64,000 bases of DNA, taken from NCBI GenBank assembly GCA_963702495.1, contig CAVPDA010000004.1:339337-403336 (forward strand), given 5' to 3'. The notes under the pieces were generated by a model. It was given only the letters and a program-made list of their open reading frames with translations. It was not told the DNA's origin and ran no database searches. Origin of the DNA: CAVPDA01 sp963702495. GTDB taxonomy: Bacteria; Pseudomonadota; Gammaproteobacteria; Burkholderiales; Rhodocyclaceae. This document shows, piece after piece, positions 8,901 through 18,701 of this stretch; the first letter of the stretch is position 1, and each line of letters starts with the position of its first letter. A program made the translations under genes and the position numbers.

Positions 8901-11900
8901 GGATCGAAGAACCACCGCTGGATCGTGGTACGCGCCCCTTTCCAGGCCGTCGGGAAATTGCCGCCAAGAGTTCTGGCCACGCCGCCGAAATACGGGTGGT
9001 CCGTGGCTTCGAGCAGCGGCGCACCCGTGACCGCCCCGGGAGTGACCCCAGTGGTGGCACGACACGGCGTTGCCGTTGAAGCAGTTGATCGCATCGATGC
9101 GCTCGCGGATCACGTCGGGCGACATGGTGCCGTCCTCGTAGTTCCAGCCGTTGGCCGCGCCGTCGGTGGTGGTCAAGTCCCACTTCGGCAGGTGGATGTG
9201 CTGGCCGATGATGTCGGTCGGCGTGCGCACCTGGTAATCGTCGATCTCGTAGTGCGCCGGTACCAGGTTGCTGTGGTGGTAGATGCCGCAGTCGAAGGTA
9301 TTGAAGCGCATCACCAGCGGTTCGGCCGGCTTGGTCTTGGCGATGACCGGGCCGACGTCCTGCCACAGCGCGACGATGCGCTGCTGCGGGTTGTGGTAGC
9401 CGACCTTGTTCAGCACCGCGTCGTACTGCATGTTGGTGCCCTTGAGGATGCGCGGGTTGAGGTCATTGAAGACGCTCGACCCGGTCGTGTTCATCGGGTT
9501 GCCGGTCGCGCTCTCGCCGGAAAAGAACTTGCCGGTTACGCCGGGCCGCAGCACCGAGCCCTGATCGTCCATGCACGGGTTGTGAAATACCGCGCCGATG
9601 CGCGGTTTGCTGCCGTTGAGCACGAAACCGCCGGTGAATTTCTGACCTTCCTGGTTAGTCGCCGCCTGACAAAAGGCGTCCGAGCCGTCGGGCTTGTAGG
9701 TGTCGATGCAGCGCTGGGAATGGTAGGCCATCGAGATCTGCTCGAGATCGGTACCTTCCTCGGGGAAGAACACCGCCTTGGCCTTGCCGATCCCCTTGGA
9801 GAAATCGATCGGGGTGACGACATTGAATGCGTCCTGCCCGCCGTCGGCGTAGCCCTGCAGGGTGTGGCGCGGCAGACCGCCGTCCCAGCCGTCGGCACTC
9901 GCCGTGTCCAGATCCGCCCAGATGCCGCCCGTGGCCTGCAGCGCCTCGGCCCGGGTCTTGGTCACCATGTCCATCGGCGGAGTCGGCGGCCGGTGGCCCA
10001 TCGAATCCTCGATTCCCGCGACGAAGAACGGGAAGCCGGGGTGTCCTTGGGGAGTTCCTGCGGAAGCACGCTGCACCTTGGCGTTGGAGCCGAGAATTTG
10101 GCCCGCGGGGCCGGTCTTCGCCACGACCGTCACCGCGGCGCCGGGCATCTCGGGCATCGGCTTGCCGGGCAGCGGCACCACGGCAGGAATCGGTGTTCCG
10201 GTGGCGATCTCGCCATCCGGATAGGCGCGCACGCGCTCGCAGACGTTTGTCAGCGTGTCTTTGCAGGTGGGAACAACCTTGGCCGGCGTAGTGTTCGCCA
10301 ACGCCCAAGGTGTGGAGTGGAACTGCCCCTTGCCAACGATATTCACCGTGCCCTGCTGTGTAGCCTGGAGCACCGTGCCCGTCTGCAGCACGTCATTGTG
10401 GCGCCAGTGGTACCACATGCCCTGGGCGAAGTGGGGATAGAAGTGGCAGTGGAAGATGGAGTCGCCGGTGCTCTTGTTGCGGTTGCCGGAGCCGCCGAAG
10501 TTGATCTCGTAGGTGTAGCCGACGCCGGGTCCGATACCCTGGGCGTCGAGGTAGTTGGAGTTGTCGTCGTTCGGGTTGTACAGCCACTGGTGGTTGTGCA
10601 GATGAAAGACGTGCTGCTCCTTGCCGTTGTGGGTGTTGCGGAACTTTGCGAAATCGCCGGTGTAGCTGTGATGGATGTTGGAAGGGTCTTCCGCGCCGAC
10701 GGCGTAGTGCGCCTTGCGGCCGACCGCGGCACAGTTGGCGGGATTGCCGGCCCCCCCGGGCGTAATGTCATCGGGCGCGCACTGCTCCAGCCCGAAGTTG
10801 GCGGGCACGTCCACCGTCATGGCCGGATCGCCCACCGTGAAGGAGGTCAGGAAGAACTCCTCGTAGGAGCAGTCCAGGCAGTCGTGCATCGGACCGACGC
10901 CGAGGCGGTTGGCGATGATCTCGGAACCGATGCCGCCGGAGCCGTAGTTGATCATGAAGGCGTCCTTGACGCCGGCCAGGACGTAGGTGAATACCGTGCT
11001 CAGGGGCTTGAGGGGGACCGGCTTGTACCACTGCGGGAAGGCCTGGGTGTTCACCGTCTCGTCGTGGAACACGGAAGCGAATTCGCGGAACGGCTCCAGG
11101 CGGTTCGGCACGGTCGGGTTGCGTTTGCCCACGCTCTCCAGCGGGTAGGTGGATGGCGGGAAAGTGCCAGTTGAAGTTCGGGCCGGCGATCACCGCGTTG
11201 ATCTCGGAGTGCACGATCTCGTTCAGCACGCAGTTGCCGGTTGCGGCGGCAGCGGTGTTACAGATCATGTTGAGCACCGGCAATCCGGCCTTGTCTTCCG
11301 TGATCCAGGGTTCCTGGTTCGGGTAGGTCGCCTCGTAATCGAGGATCGGCTGGCCCTTGGGTGTGGTGCCGGTTTGGGCAAGGCGAATCTCCTCCTCGAA
11401 CACCTGGCTGCGGTAGATCTTCGCGCCGGTGGGTTCGACCACGACCTGACCGAACAGGCCGTTGGAGTTGTTGCCCATATTGCCGTCGGAGCCGAAGGTC
11501 ACGGCCGGGTTGCTCACGACGAACACGCCTTCCTTGGCGCCGTAGAGCGTGTAGGTCGCCGTGCCGCCGCCGCCCGCCGCCTGGCTGTCGCCGTTCTTGC
11601 CGACGAACGAACCGTCGTCGTCGATGCTGCCGACCAGGTTCAGACCGGAGACGTGGAACCCGACCCGGCGTTCCGCCGGCACGTCGTCGAGATTGACGGT
11701 GAACACCTGGCCCGCCGGGGTGACGATCTGGTTGGCGTTCGGGTCCGGATTCGGGTCGGGAAGCTGCCGGGCGAAGGGGGGAATAGGTTGTGTCAAGAGG
11801 TTCTGCAGATTGACGGTCAGGCAGTCGCCCTTCCTGATCCGAAGCACGAGCGGACGCTGACGCTTGTCGCCGCGCAGGTCCAGGTCTCCCGGCGTCGCCG

Positions 11901-12226
11901 CACCGCCTGCCGTCAGCGGCTTCGGCGGATTGGGCAGGCCGGTGGTGGCGTTGATGCCCTGATTGACCGACGTCGCGCCTGAGCGCGAACATCGTGCCGT
12001 TGATGTTGCCCGCCCCGAGGCGGTTGTACATGATGGGCTTGTCGAAGGCCACCACGTTCGCCGTCACGATCCGATCGCAACTGATCGCCGCATACGCCGG
12101 CGCGGCGAACATCGCCGCACCGCACAGACCGCCCAGAACCACCGCCTCCCAGAGACGCCTGGCCTGGTGCGGTGCGGGCTCCGCGGCGCGATCCCGCAGC
12201 CTCCCCTCTACACGTCTTGTTTCCAT
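5953..12226 (-). CDS. Giant multicopper oxidase A, MofA/McoA/MnxG-like (about seven frameshifts)
   Basis: Read right to left, homology runs without a gap for about 2,090 residues, switching frame near 11975, 11155, 9040, 8720, 8085, 7455 and 6355. The start at 12226 gives a 46-residue export signal with a twin-arginine-like ARRLWE stretch and AYA cleavage. Copper-type motifs are HLHNHQW (10584-10604), HCHFYPHFAQGM (10415-10451), GQHIHLPKWD (about 9180-9209), SHDHYGPSTHQQIGLY (about 8812-8858), HEEEH (7912-7929) and TLHGHSWQRDP (6213-6249). Size and motif set fit the giant oxidases implicated in Mn(II) oxidation (MofA, McoA, MnxG); the substrate here is unproven. It is the last gene of a leftward cluster supplying copper chaperones and isomerases, and has its own terminator. 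Frameshifts may be sequence errors or decay. Confidence 0.8.
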
Positions 12227-12596
12227 CGTAACCCCCTCTCGCTTTGCACACGGGCAAATGCCCAGCCCCCTGCCGAAACGCCCCCGACCCGAGCCTGACG
12301 GACGGGGCGTTCGCTGGCCTTACCGCAGCAAGCGTGCCAATGCCTGCGTCAAAATGCCGCGGGGGACCTAAGGGATTAGCTGATAAGGGGTTTCCGGTAC
12401 CTGCGGGGGGCGAGGTGACAGGCAGTCTTAGCAGCGATTCCCCACCCGAACTTGGGGGATAACTACGCACAAGCGGGCTCCGCGAAAGCAAGCCGTAAGC
12501 TTGCTAACCGCATGAAATTCCATGCGTTTCGGTTAGCCGGGGCATGCCGAAGGGTCGGACCCGGTTGCGTCTGGACCGCCCGGGAAATTGAAGAAT
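12227..12596. promoter_or_regulatory. Upstream region of multicopper oxidase A
   Basis: No gene is supported here. The region should hold the promoter of the leftward oxidase gene. Visible elements are GATTCCCCAC at 12436-12445, also found upstream of oxidase B, and an interrupted inverted repeat at 12503-12537 (GCTAACC paired with GGTTAGC, inner CGCATG with CATGCG). A smaller AGCAAGC/GCTTGCT hairpin lies just left of it. No convincing -35/-10 pair could be assigned. Confidence 0.4.
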
Positions 12597-12819
12597 GCGG
12601 CGGGCGCGGCCCGCCCTACGGATTACCCACGACCGAAACGTAGGGCGGGCCACGCCCGCCGAGCCAACGTAGGGTGCGCCATGCGCACCGATTGCAACGC
12701 GTGGTGCGCGCTGCGCACCCGACGGGGCTGCCCCGCACGACAAACCGAAGATAGCGGCGGGCGCGGCCCGCCCTACGGATTGCCCACGACCGGAACGTAG
12801 GGCGGGCCGCGCCCGCCGG
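12597..12819. repeat. REP cluster between propeller A and oxidase A
   Basis: Four GGCGGGC/GCCCGCC hairpins occur as two inverted pairs, each followed or preceded by CCTACG, together with one GTGCGCCATGCGCAC variant near 12670. The insertion separates the beta-propeller gene from the oxidase gene by 627 bases. Confidence 0.9.
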
Positions 12820-12853
12820 GTGCACGCGACGAGCTGCGCGCCGCGGCCGCGGT

Positions 12854-14848
12854 TCAGCCCTTCTTGTCTGCGCCCGGCTCCGGCGCCCCCTTCTCGACGG
12901 CGCGCACGCTGAAATAGGGCAGCCGGTCGAAGCTCACCTTCAGCGAAGGGACGCCGAGGTGGATGTAATACGCGCCGGCACTGCGGATCGGCAGTTCCGC
13001 CTCGTATTGGCCGTTGCCGAGTTCCTTCACCGCGACCTCGCTGCGCAGGCGGCCGGGCGCCAGGAAATACATGATGCGCGCATCCTGCACGCCGGTCCTG
13101 GCCTGGCCGGTGGCCGGATCGATCAGCCGGAAGCGCAGCTTCAGGGTCTCGCCGGCATTGACGGTGCGCTGCTTCTCGTCGAACTCCACGGCCAGCCTCT
13201 CGCTCACCGGTGTCGCTGCCGGGTTGGCCTTGGCCTCGGCGGAGAAGCAATGCAGCACCTGGGGCGATTGCATGAGGAACGCCACGTCGTAGCGGCCCGC
13301 CGCCGGCAGCGTCACCTTGCCGGCATACACGCCCGGCTCCACCTCCTTCAGGCTGCGGTCGAGCAGGGTGACGGCGCGCGCGCTGCCGCCCTTGACGCGG
13401 TAGTTGCTGGAGGCGGCGTTCATGCCCTCCATGTAGTAGTAGGTGGTGTTGTCGGCCGGATTGACGACGAAGAACGTGCCTTCCTTGCTGGCCGCGGTCA
13501 TGGCATCGGCGACGGCAAGCTGCCCGCCGGCGCGCGGCGGTTCGGCGCCCGCCGTGAAACTCTGCACCGCCGGCTTGTTGCCCTTGCCCAGCGACGCCAG
13601 GGTGATCATGCTGACGTGCTCGCTGCGCAGGGCGCGGACGTAGGCGAAGGTCTTGCTGAAGGCGATCTGGTAGGGCTCGCCCTTGATGGCAATGGTATTC
13701 ACGAGTTCGTTGGACGAGGCGTCGATCACCGAAACCGTGTCCTGGCCCGGATTCACCACCAGGGCGTAGCGCCCCGTCTGCTCGAAGCGCAGGGGGCCGA
13801 GGCCGGGGCTGAGCTTGATCTTGGCGCCCTGCTGCAGGGTTCCGGCGTCGATGACCGAGACCGTGCCGTCCTTGCCGTCGGCCACATAGACGGCGCCGGC
13901 CTGGGACGAATACGCGAGCGAGATCGGCAGCGCGCCGGTCTTGATGTCCTTGATGCGCTTCCTGCCGGCGGTATCGATCACGCTGACGGTGCCGTCCTCG
14001 CGGTTGCTGACGAAGGCATGGCGACTGTCGGCCGAGAACGCGAGTTCGTGGTGGCCGCGCCCGGTGGGGATGTTCGCGACGACCTTGTCAGATTCGGTGT
14101 CGATCACGGTCACGCCGCTCTGCTCCTTCTCCTTGGCGTCGTTGCCGGTCCACAGGTACTTGCCGTCCGGCTGCAGGGCGACGCGGATCGGTTCCTTGCC
14201 GGCGTCGATCTGGCGCGCCACCTTGAAGGTTTCGGCGTCAACGACGACCACCTTGCCGGCGCGCGGCGCCGACACGTAGAGGCGCTTCTGGTCCGCCGTG
14301 GTGGCCCAGTCCGCGCCCGGTGCCGGGAGATTGATCTGGGCCAGGGTGCTGGTCTTGCCGGCCATCGACACCAGCGGGTCGACGATGCTGAGGCTGGGCT
14401 CGGCGTTCATCACCACGACGAAGTAGCTGTTGAGGTCGATCATCGGGCGGATGCCGACCGCGCCCTGCATGTAGAGCGACACCTTGTCCTTGCAGCTCTT
14501 CTGCTGCTCCCCCGGCTTGCCCTGGATCACCGCGCTCATGTCCATCCAGGCGCCCGGATTCGCTCCGCGCAGCGGATTGCCGGTGGCTTCCTCGGTGATG
14601 CGGAAGCGCACCTCGGACAGCTGATGGGTCATCAACTCCTTGCTTTTCGCTGCCGCACCGACCGGCTCCACCTGGAAGTCGATCACCAGGCCCTTGTGCA
14701 CGAAGTGGTTGCCCGCAGCCTCGGCGGCATCCGTCTTCGCGGCCGCCGGCCCGGCATCGGCGCCCTGCCCGCCATCCGCCGCACCACCCGCACCGGCAGC
14801 CGCCGCCAGAGCGAAGGCGGCTGCGATCAGAAAATTCTTCCACTGCAT
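12854..14848 (-). CDS. Exported YVTN beta-propeller protein A with FixH/YtkA-like domain
   Basis: The 664-residue protein starts at the ATG before QWKNFLIAAAF, where GGGGAGA lies 8 bases upstream. A signal peptide (about residues 1-24) precedes an N-terminal beta domain (about 45-125, HKGLVIDFQVEPVG and LSEVRFRITEEATGNPL). Repeats of the YVTN/cytochrome d1-type propeller follow, with blades such as GKVVVVDAETFKV, GVTVIDTESDKVVANIPTG, TVSVIDTAGRKRI and GTVSVIDAGTLQQ (about 160-400). The C-terminal domain (about 540-650, LAVEFDEKQRTVNAGETLKL to GAYYIHLGVPSLKVSF) resembles FixH/YtkA. A near-complete paralogue sits at 22797-24823. Probably periplasmic; a role in metal binding or oxidase assembly is inferred only from context. 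Its frame is intact. Confidence 0.8.
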   Translation of the reverse strand: MQWKNFLIAAAFALAAAAGAGGAADGGQGADAGPAAAKTDAAEAAGNHFVHKGLVIDFQVEPVGAAAKSKELMTHQLSEVRFRITEEATGNPLRGANPGAWMDMSAVIQGKPGEQQKSCKDKVSLYMQGAVGIRPMIDLNSYFVVVMNAEPSLSIVDPLVSMAGKTSTLAQINLPAPGADWATTADQKRLYVSAPRAGKVVVVDAETFKVARQIDAGKEPIRVALQPDGKYLWTGNDAKEKEQSGVTVIDTESDKVVANIPTGRGHHELAFSADSRHAFVSNREDGTVSVIDTAGRKRIKDIKTGALPISLAYSSQAGAVYVADGKDGTVSVIDAGTLQQGAKIKLSPGLGPLRFEQTGRYALVVNPGQDTVSVIDASSNELVNTIAIKGEPYQIAFSKTFAYVRALRSEHVSMITLASLGKGNKPAVQSFTAGAEPPRAGGQLAVADAMTAASKEGTFFVVNPADNTTYYYMEGMNAASSNYRVKGGSARAVTLLDRSLKEVEPGVYAGKVTLPAAGRYDVAFLMQSPQVLHCFSAEAKANPAATPVSERLAVEFDEKQRTVNAGETLKLRFRLIDPATGQARTGVQDARIMYFLAPGRLRSEVAVKELGNGQYEAELPIRSAGAYYIHLGVPSLKVSFDRLPYFSVRAVEKGAPEPGADKKG

Positions 14849-15097
14849 CTCGACGTCTCCCCACGCGCCGCGCCTGCGCGCGGCACACAATGACATGAAC
14901 ATGGCGCCGATGGGGCGCCCCTCCCAGCCGCCCGGTCGAAGCCGGGACCGACCCGAGTCAAAGAGCAATTTCCGTTCCTCCGGTATCGGATTCGGCGGGC
15001 ACGGCCCGCCCTACGAAGCGGTATTGCTTAGGGCGGGCCGTGCCCGCCGCACACCATCGACTTCGACGTAGGGCGGGCCGTGCCCGCCGAATGAAGG
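14849..15097. repeat. REP cluster between isomerase A and propeller A
   Basis: Three copies of the GGCGGGC-ACG-GCCCGCC hairpin occur between 14993 and 15090: one in one orientation, two in the other. The remainder (14849-14992) is the leader of the propeller gene, with no other recognisable feature. Confidence 0.9.
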
Positions 15098-16068
15098 TCA
15101 CAGCGGGAGGAGCATTTCGATCTTGGCCTGCGCCCGCAGTTCTTCCAGCAGCTTGGCGAGCGCCGCCTGCTGCCGGGTGTCCGGAGATAGCCCTCGATGC
15201 GGTCGCGGGCGTCCTTCAGGCTGATGGAGACCGCGGGGAGACGTTCTTCCAGCTTGATGATGTGGAACCCGGAGGGGGTGGTCACGACGCCGCTGATCTG
15301 GCCCGGCTTCAGCGCGAACACAGCCTTGTCGAAGGCCGGCGCCATGCGGCCGCGCGGAAAGGGATCGAGTTCGCCGCCCCACTGCCGCGTGGCGTCGTCC
15401 GAGTTCTCCAGCGCCAGTTCGGCGAAATCGCGGCCGGCGCGGGCCTCGGCCAGCAGGTCCTTGATCTTCCTGCGCGCCGCGTCACGCTGCGCCTTGGTCG
15501 CGTCGGGCGCCACCTTGATCAGGATGTGGCGGGCGCGCAGCATCTCCGGCCGGTGGAACTTGTCCGGATTGTCCTTGTAGAACGCCTGGATGTCGTCCTC
15601 GCTGACCTCGACGCCTTTGGCAGCGGTGGCGTTCGCATAAGCCTGGCCGGACAGCTTGCGCCGGATGCGCTCCTTGTAGTCCTCCTCCGTGAAGTTCTCC
15701 TGCGCCAGCCTCAGCCTGAACTTCTCCTCGCTCTTGAACGCCTGGGCGGCCTGCGCGAACGCCGCATCCACCTCGGCGTCGGTGGCGACCGCATTGCTTT
15801 TCCTGGCTTCCTGCCACAGCAGTTCGTCGTCGATGAGGCGCTCCAGCACATTGTGTTTCATCTGCTTGACCTTCGCCGGATCGCGCACCTGCAGCAGGTG
15901 CAGTCCCCTCTCCTTGAGCGTTTCGTCGAACCCGGCCTCGACCTCCTGCACCGTGATGCCCGCACCATTGACGCGGGCGGCGTAGATCTCCTGGGCGCGG
16001 GCCGGCAGGGCGAGCAGCACACCCAGCAGCAGGCCCAACGCGATCGAGCGGTTCCCTGCGTAACTCAT
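15098..16068 (-). CDS. Parvulin-type peptidyl-prolyl isomerase A (late frameshift)
   Basis: The ATG at 16068 follows GGAGGA by 8 bases. A signal peptide (residues 1-25, LPARAQ) precedes a SurA/PrsA-like helical chaperone region. The parvulin domain follows (about 170-270): RARHILIKVAPDATKAQ, DPFPRGRMAPAFDKAVFALK, then PSGFHIIKLEERLP. The frame breaks near 15180, and the alternative frame supplies the expected tail QQAALAKLLEELRAQAKIEM, ending at 15098. Such enzymes catalyse proline isomerisation of exported proteins in the periplasm. It starts 18 bases after the cytochrome/binding-protein gene, so they share an operon. By analogy with mofB, which encodes a different (FKBP-type) isomerase beside mofA, it may help fold the giant oxidase. 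Confidence 0.85.
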
Positions 16069-16086
16069 ATCGCTGTTCCTCCGATT

Positions 16087-17658
16087 TCACTGCGCCGGCA
16101 CGGGCACGAAGCCGCCCACCGGCTGGAACTGCTTGTTCGCCAGGTCGACCGCCACGACGTAACCGCCGAGCGCGCCGATGCGCCGGTCGCCGTTGTAGCT
16201 CAAGGGCGGCAGCATGCCCGTGTCGAAACCCTGCAGCGCCTCGATCGCGGCGGTGAACTTCTGCCGGTTGAGATCCTTGCCGACCTGTTTCAGCGCCTCC
16301 ACCGCCACCACCGTCGCGGCGTAGGCCTGAATCGCCTGGGGCGAGCGCGCCGGGGCCTTGCCGTGGAACAGGGCGGCATAGTCCTGCGTGGCCGGAGGGC
16401 GCTGGTCGGCCGGCAGGGTCGGGTAAGCGAGGAACACCCGCCCCTGATAGCTCGCCGGCAGTTCCACGATGTCGCGCGGCGCCAGGGCTCCCGGAAGCAG
16501 CAGGTACGGCCGCCACTGCAGTTGCTCGGCGGCGCGGGCGAAGGCCGCCACGTCCAGGCCGGGTCCGAGGACGAAAACCGCCTGCGCCCCTGCCTCCTTG
16601 AGGCTGCGCGCCAGCGCCGCGACATCCGCCGCTCCGGAGCGAAATCCCTGACGCGGCAGCAATGCGCTCCAACCCTGTTCGGTCAGCCGCGCGTCCACCG
16701 CCTGCGCCAGCTCGGCGCCGGCCTTCCCCTCGGCGTGCAGGAGCGCGACCCGCTGGTCCTTCAAATTGAGCGCGGCGGCGGCGTGGACCGCCAGCACCTG
16801 GCTCAGTTCGGCCACGCCGGACAGCAGATGGAAGACGTACAGATTGGAAGCCCGCGTATCCTCGGGGAAGAGGGTGATCGGAGCGATCACCGGGATGCGC
16901 TCCTCCGCCGCCACCCGCCCGAGTTCGCCCTCCCAACCGGCGGACAGCGGTGCCAGCAGCGCGAACACGTCGCGCCGCCGCAGCAGCTCCCAGGCATTGG
17001 TGTAGGCCGTGGTGGCGTTCTCCCCGTAGTCGGCCACCACCAGTTCCAGCTTGCGGCCGTACAACCCTCCCTTGCCGTTGATGCGATCGAAGGAAGCCTG
17101 CAGCAAGTCGCGCACGAGGCGGCCGATCTCGGCAAAGCGGCCGGATTCGGGCAACACCGTGCCGATGCGCAGGCTTTTCGCCGCCACCCCGGGCGGAAGC
17201 TGGAACTCGATCTTCTTGAGGTAGGCGATCAGGCTGCGCATGTCCTCGTCCGGCATGCGGTAGCGCGGCATCGCCGGATCCAGATCGTTGCCGCCCGGAT
17301 CCACGCCGAAGGCCACCGCCTTCGCCACACCGGCCTCGGTGAACACGGGGTGGCGCCGGCCGCGGGGGTGGACATGGCCGTAGGACTTGGTCAGTTCGGA
17401 CCACTGGATGTTCGGCGGCACCACGCCGCCCTCGGGCCGGCCGAGTCCGTCCTGGCCGTGACAGTTGGCGCAGGGCACCGCCGTGCCGGGGATGTCGAAC
17501 GGATTGTCGCCGACCTTGGCGGTGATGGCGCCGCCGGAGGCGCTCACGCCTTCCTCGAAGATCTTCTTGCCGGCCGCCTCCGCCGTCGTCAGCGCAGCGG
17601 CAGCGGTGCCGCAGGCGAACAGCAGCGCCGCCGCCAGCAGGAATCGGCAAGACCGCAT
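16087..17658 (-). CDS. Cytochrome c fused to a periplasmic binding protein (copy A)
   Basis: The 523-residue intact protein starts at MRSCRFLLAAALLFACG, a signal peptide. A single cytochrome c domain (about 25-145) has heme site CANCHG (C63, C66, H67) and a candidate axial-methionine region PAMPRYRMPDEDM. From about residue 150 the protein becomes a type-1 periplasmic binding protein of the Leu/Ile/Val-binding class (LRIGTVLPESGRFAEIGRLV, INGKGGLYGRKLELVVADYG, IPVIAPITLFPEDTRA). No ABC permease or ATPase gene accompanies it, so an electron-relay or sensing role is more likely than transport. MofC of Leptothrix is also a heme protein downstream of a giant oxidase. A paralogue lies at 19704-21289. 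Confidence 0.85.
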   Translation of the reverse strand: MRSCRFLLAAALLFACGTAAAALTTAEAAGKKIFEEGVSASGGAITAKVGDNPFDIPGTAVPCANCHGQDGLGRPEGGVVPPNIQWSELTKSYGHVHPRGRRHPVFTEAGVAKAVAFGVDPGGNDLDPAMPRYRMPDEDMRSLIAYLKKIEFQLPPGVAAKSLRIGTVLPESGRFAEIGRLVRDLLQASFDRINGKGGLYGRKLELVVADYGENATTAYTNAWELLRRRDVFALLAPLSAGWEGELGRVAAEERIPVIAPITLFPEDTRASNLYVFHLLSGVAELSQVLAVHAAAALNLKDQRVALLHAEGKAGAELAQAVDARLTEQGWSALLPRQGFRSGAADVAALARSLKEAGAQAVFVLGPGLDVAAFARAAEQLQWRPYLLLPGALAPRDIVELPASYQGRVFLAYPTLPADQRPPATQDYAALFHGKAPARSPQAIQAYAATVVAVEALKQVGKDLNRQKFTAAIEALQGFDTGMLPPLSYNGDRRIGALGGYVVAVDLANKQFQPVGGFVPVPAQ

Positions 17659-17823
17659 ACCAAACCCGACAGAGAGTTCGCAGAGAAGGCTGCGAGGACG
17701 CAGAGCGGTATGGATCAGGCCACGCTCCCCCAACGGGCGCGCGTCAAATTCCGTGTCCGTGCTCCGCGTTCTCTGCGCCTCTGCGATCTCTGCGTTAGGG
17801 GCGGTCAACTACGTTTTCCGGGA
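17659..17823. repeat. CTCTGCG-type intergenic repeat
   Basis: The gap between SCO A and the binding-protein gene contains short inverted and direct runs built on TCTCTGCG/CGCAGAG (for example TTCGCAGAGAAGGCTGCG and TCTGCGCCTCTGCGATCTCTG). They differ from the REP family found elsewhere in the window. Confidence 0.6.
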
Positions 17824-18486
17824 TCAATTGCGCTGCCGGCGCGCGGCGCGCAGATCGCCCACGGCAGCCATCACCTGGTCCGGACCGGTGAAGGCGAAGA
17901 AGCGCACCCATTGGCCGCTCTTCGCATCGCCAACCATCACCAGCGGTGGATGTTCGGCGAAATTCGGCGTGTAGGCGCCGAAGGCCTTCAGCACCTGGTC
18001 CACCTGGGGTTTCTTGCCGGTGAGGAAGGTCCAGCCCGGGCCGGCCTTGTATTTGGCGCCCAGTTCCTTGAGCCGCTGCGGCGTGTCGCGCAGCGGGTCG
18101 ACGCTCACCGACACCAGCGCCACTTCCTTGCCGAGATCGGGCCCGAGACGCTCCTGCAGGTTGGCGAACAGCGCCGACACCACCGGGCAGACCGTGGTGC
18201 ACGTGGTGTACACGAAGTCGATCACCACGATCTTCTCGCCCAGCACGTCGCTCTTGAACTTCACCGCCTTGCCGTCCTGGGTCACCAGGGCGGTATCGGT
18301 GAGCTGGATGCGGGTGGCTTCGCTGACGCCCGGACTTGCTGCCGCAGCCTTGTGCGCGGCGTGCGGGTCGGCCGCGTCGGCAGGGTGGTGGTGGTGCTCG
18401 TGCTCGTCGGCGGCGAACGGCACGCCCGACCACAGCAGGCCGGCGGCGGCCAGCACCAGCAGGCGCTTGATACGAAGCTGCGACAT
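17824..18486 (-). CDS. SCO1/SenC copper chaperone A
   Basis: The 220-residue protein has a signal peptide or anchor (about residues 6-26) and a histidine-rich stretch DEHEHHHHPADAADPHAAH (about 28-45). The SCO thioredoxin-fold follows: YTTCTTVCP with the copper-binding cysteines C96 and C100, and NFAEHPP with the third ligand H179. SCO proteins bind Cu and deliver it to the Cu centres of cytochrome oxidase and other copper enzymes in the periplasm. No cytochrome oxidase genes are present, so the giant multicopper oxidases are the natural clients. First gene of the A half of the cluster. Confidence 0.93.
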   Translation of the reverse strand: MSQLRIKRLLVLAAAGLLWSGVPFAADEHEHHHHPADAADPHAAHKAAAASPGVSEATRIQLTDTALVTQDGKAVKFKSDVLGEKIVVIDFVYTTCTTVCPVVSALFANLQERLGPDLGKEVALVSVSVDPLRDTPQRLKELGAKYKAGPGWTFLTGKKPQVDQVLKAFGAYTPNFAEHPPLVMVGDAKSGQWVRFFAFTGPDQVMAAVGDLRAARRQRN

Positions 18487-18701
18487 TACGCTTTCCCTCC
18501 TCGAATGCGGATCATGGCGGAACGGCCGGGCCGCGCCCGGTCACCCCTGCGCAGGAGCGCAAGCAGAAAGCGTGCGAGTATGCCGCGACTGCGGCGGAAG
18601 TCAAAGCGGCGGGCACGGCCCGCCCTACGAGGCTGGGGTATGGCTCGGACGATGTAGGGCGGGCCGTGCCCGCCGTGCGTATCGATCTGCGGGCGCGGCC
18701 C
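18487..18701. repeat. REP pair between the B and A halves of the oxidase cluster
   Basis: Two REP hairpins in opposite orientation (GGCGGGCACGGCCCGCC near 18607-18624 and its reverse form near 18654-18674) lie between isomerase B and SCO A. The SCO A leader occupies 18487-18600. Confidence 0.9.

Noticed and set aside
8859..11174. Long plus-strand frames opposite the two giant oxidases (also 26121-28652)
   Set aside because: They mirror oxidase codons on the other strand; the leftward frames hold the copper motifs.
5953..12226. Programmed ribosomal frameshifting to make the giant oxidase
   Set aside because: Seven or more shifts in both directions at unrelated sequences without slippery motifs do not fit a programmed mechanism.
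12452..12819. Short frames encoding peptides such as GGRGPPYG and GRARRA repeats, also seen at many other sites
   Set aside because: These are translations of REP hairpins, not genes.
15040..18657. A 1,205-residue open frame on the plus strand across the isomerase, binding-protein and SCO genes
   Set aside because: It is antisense to three genes with clear catalytic and heme motifs; the composition is Arg/His/Gly-rich, as in shadow frames.
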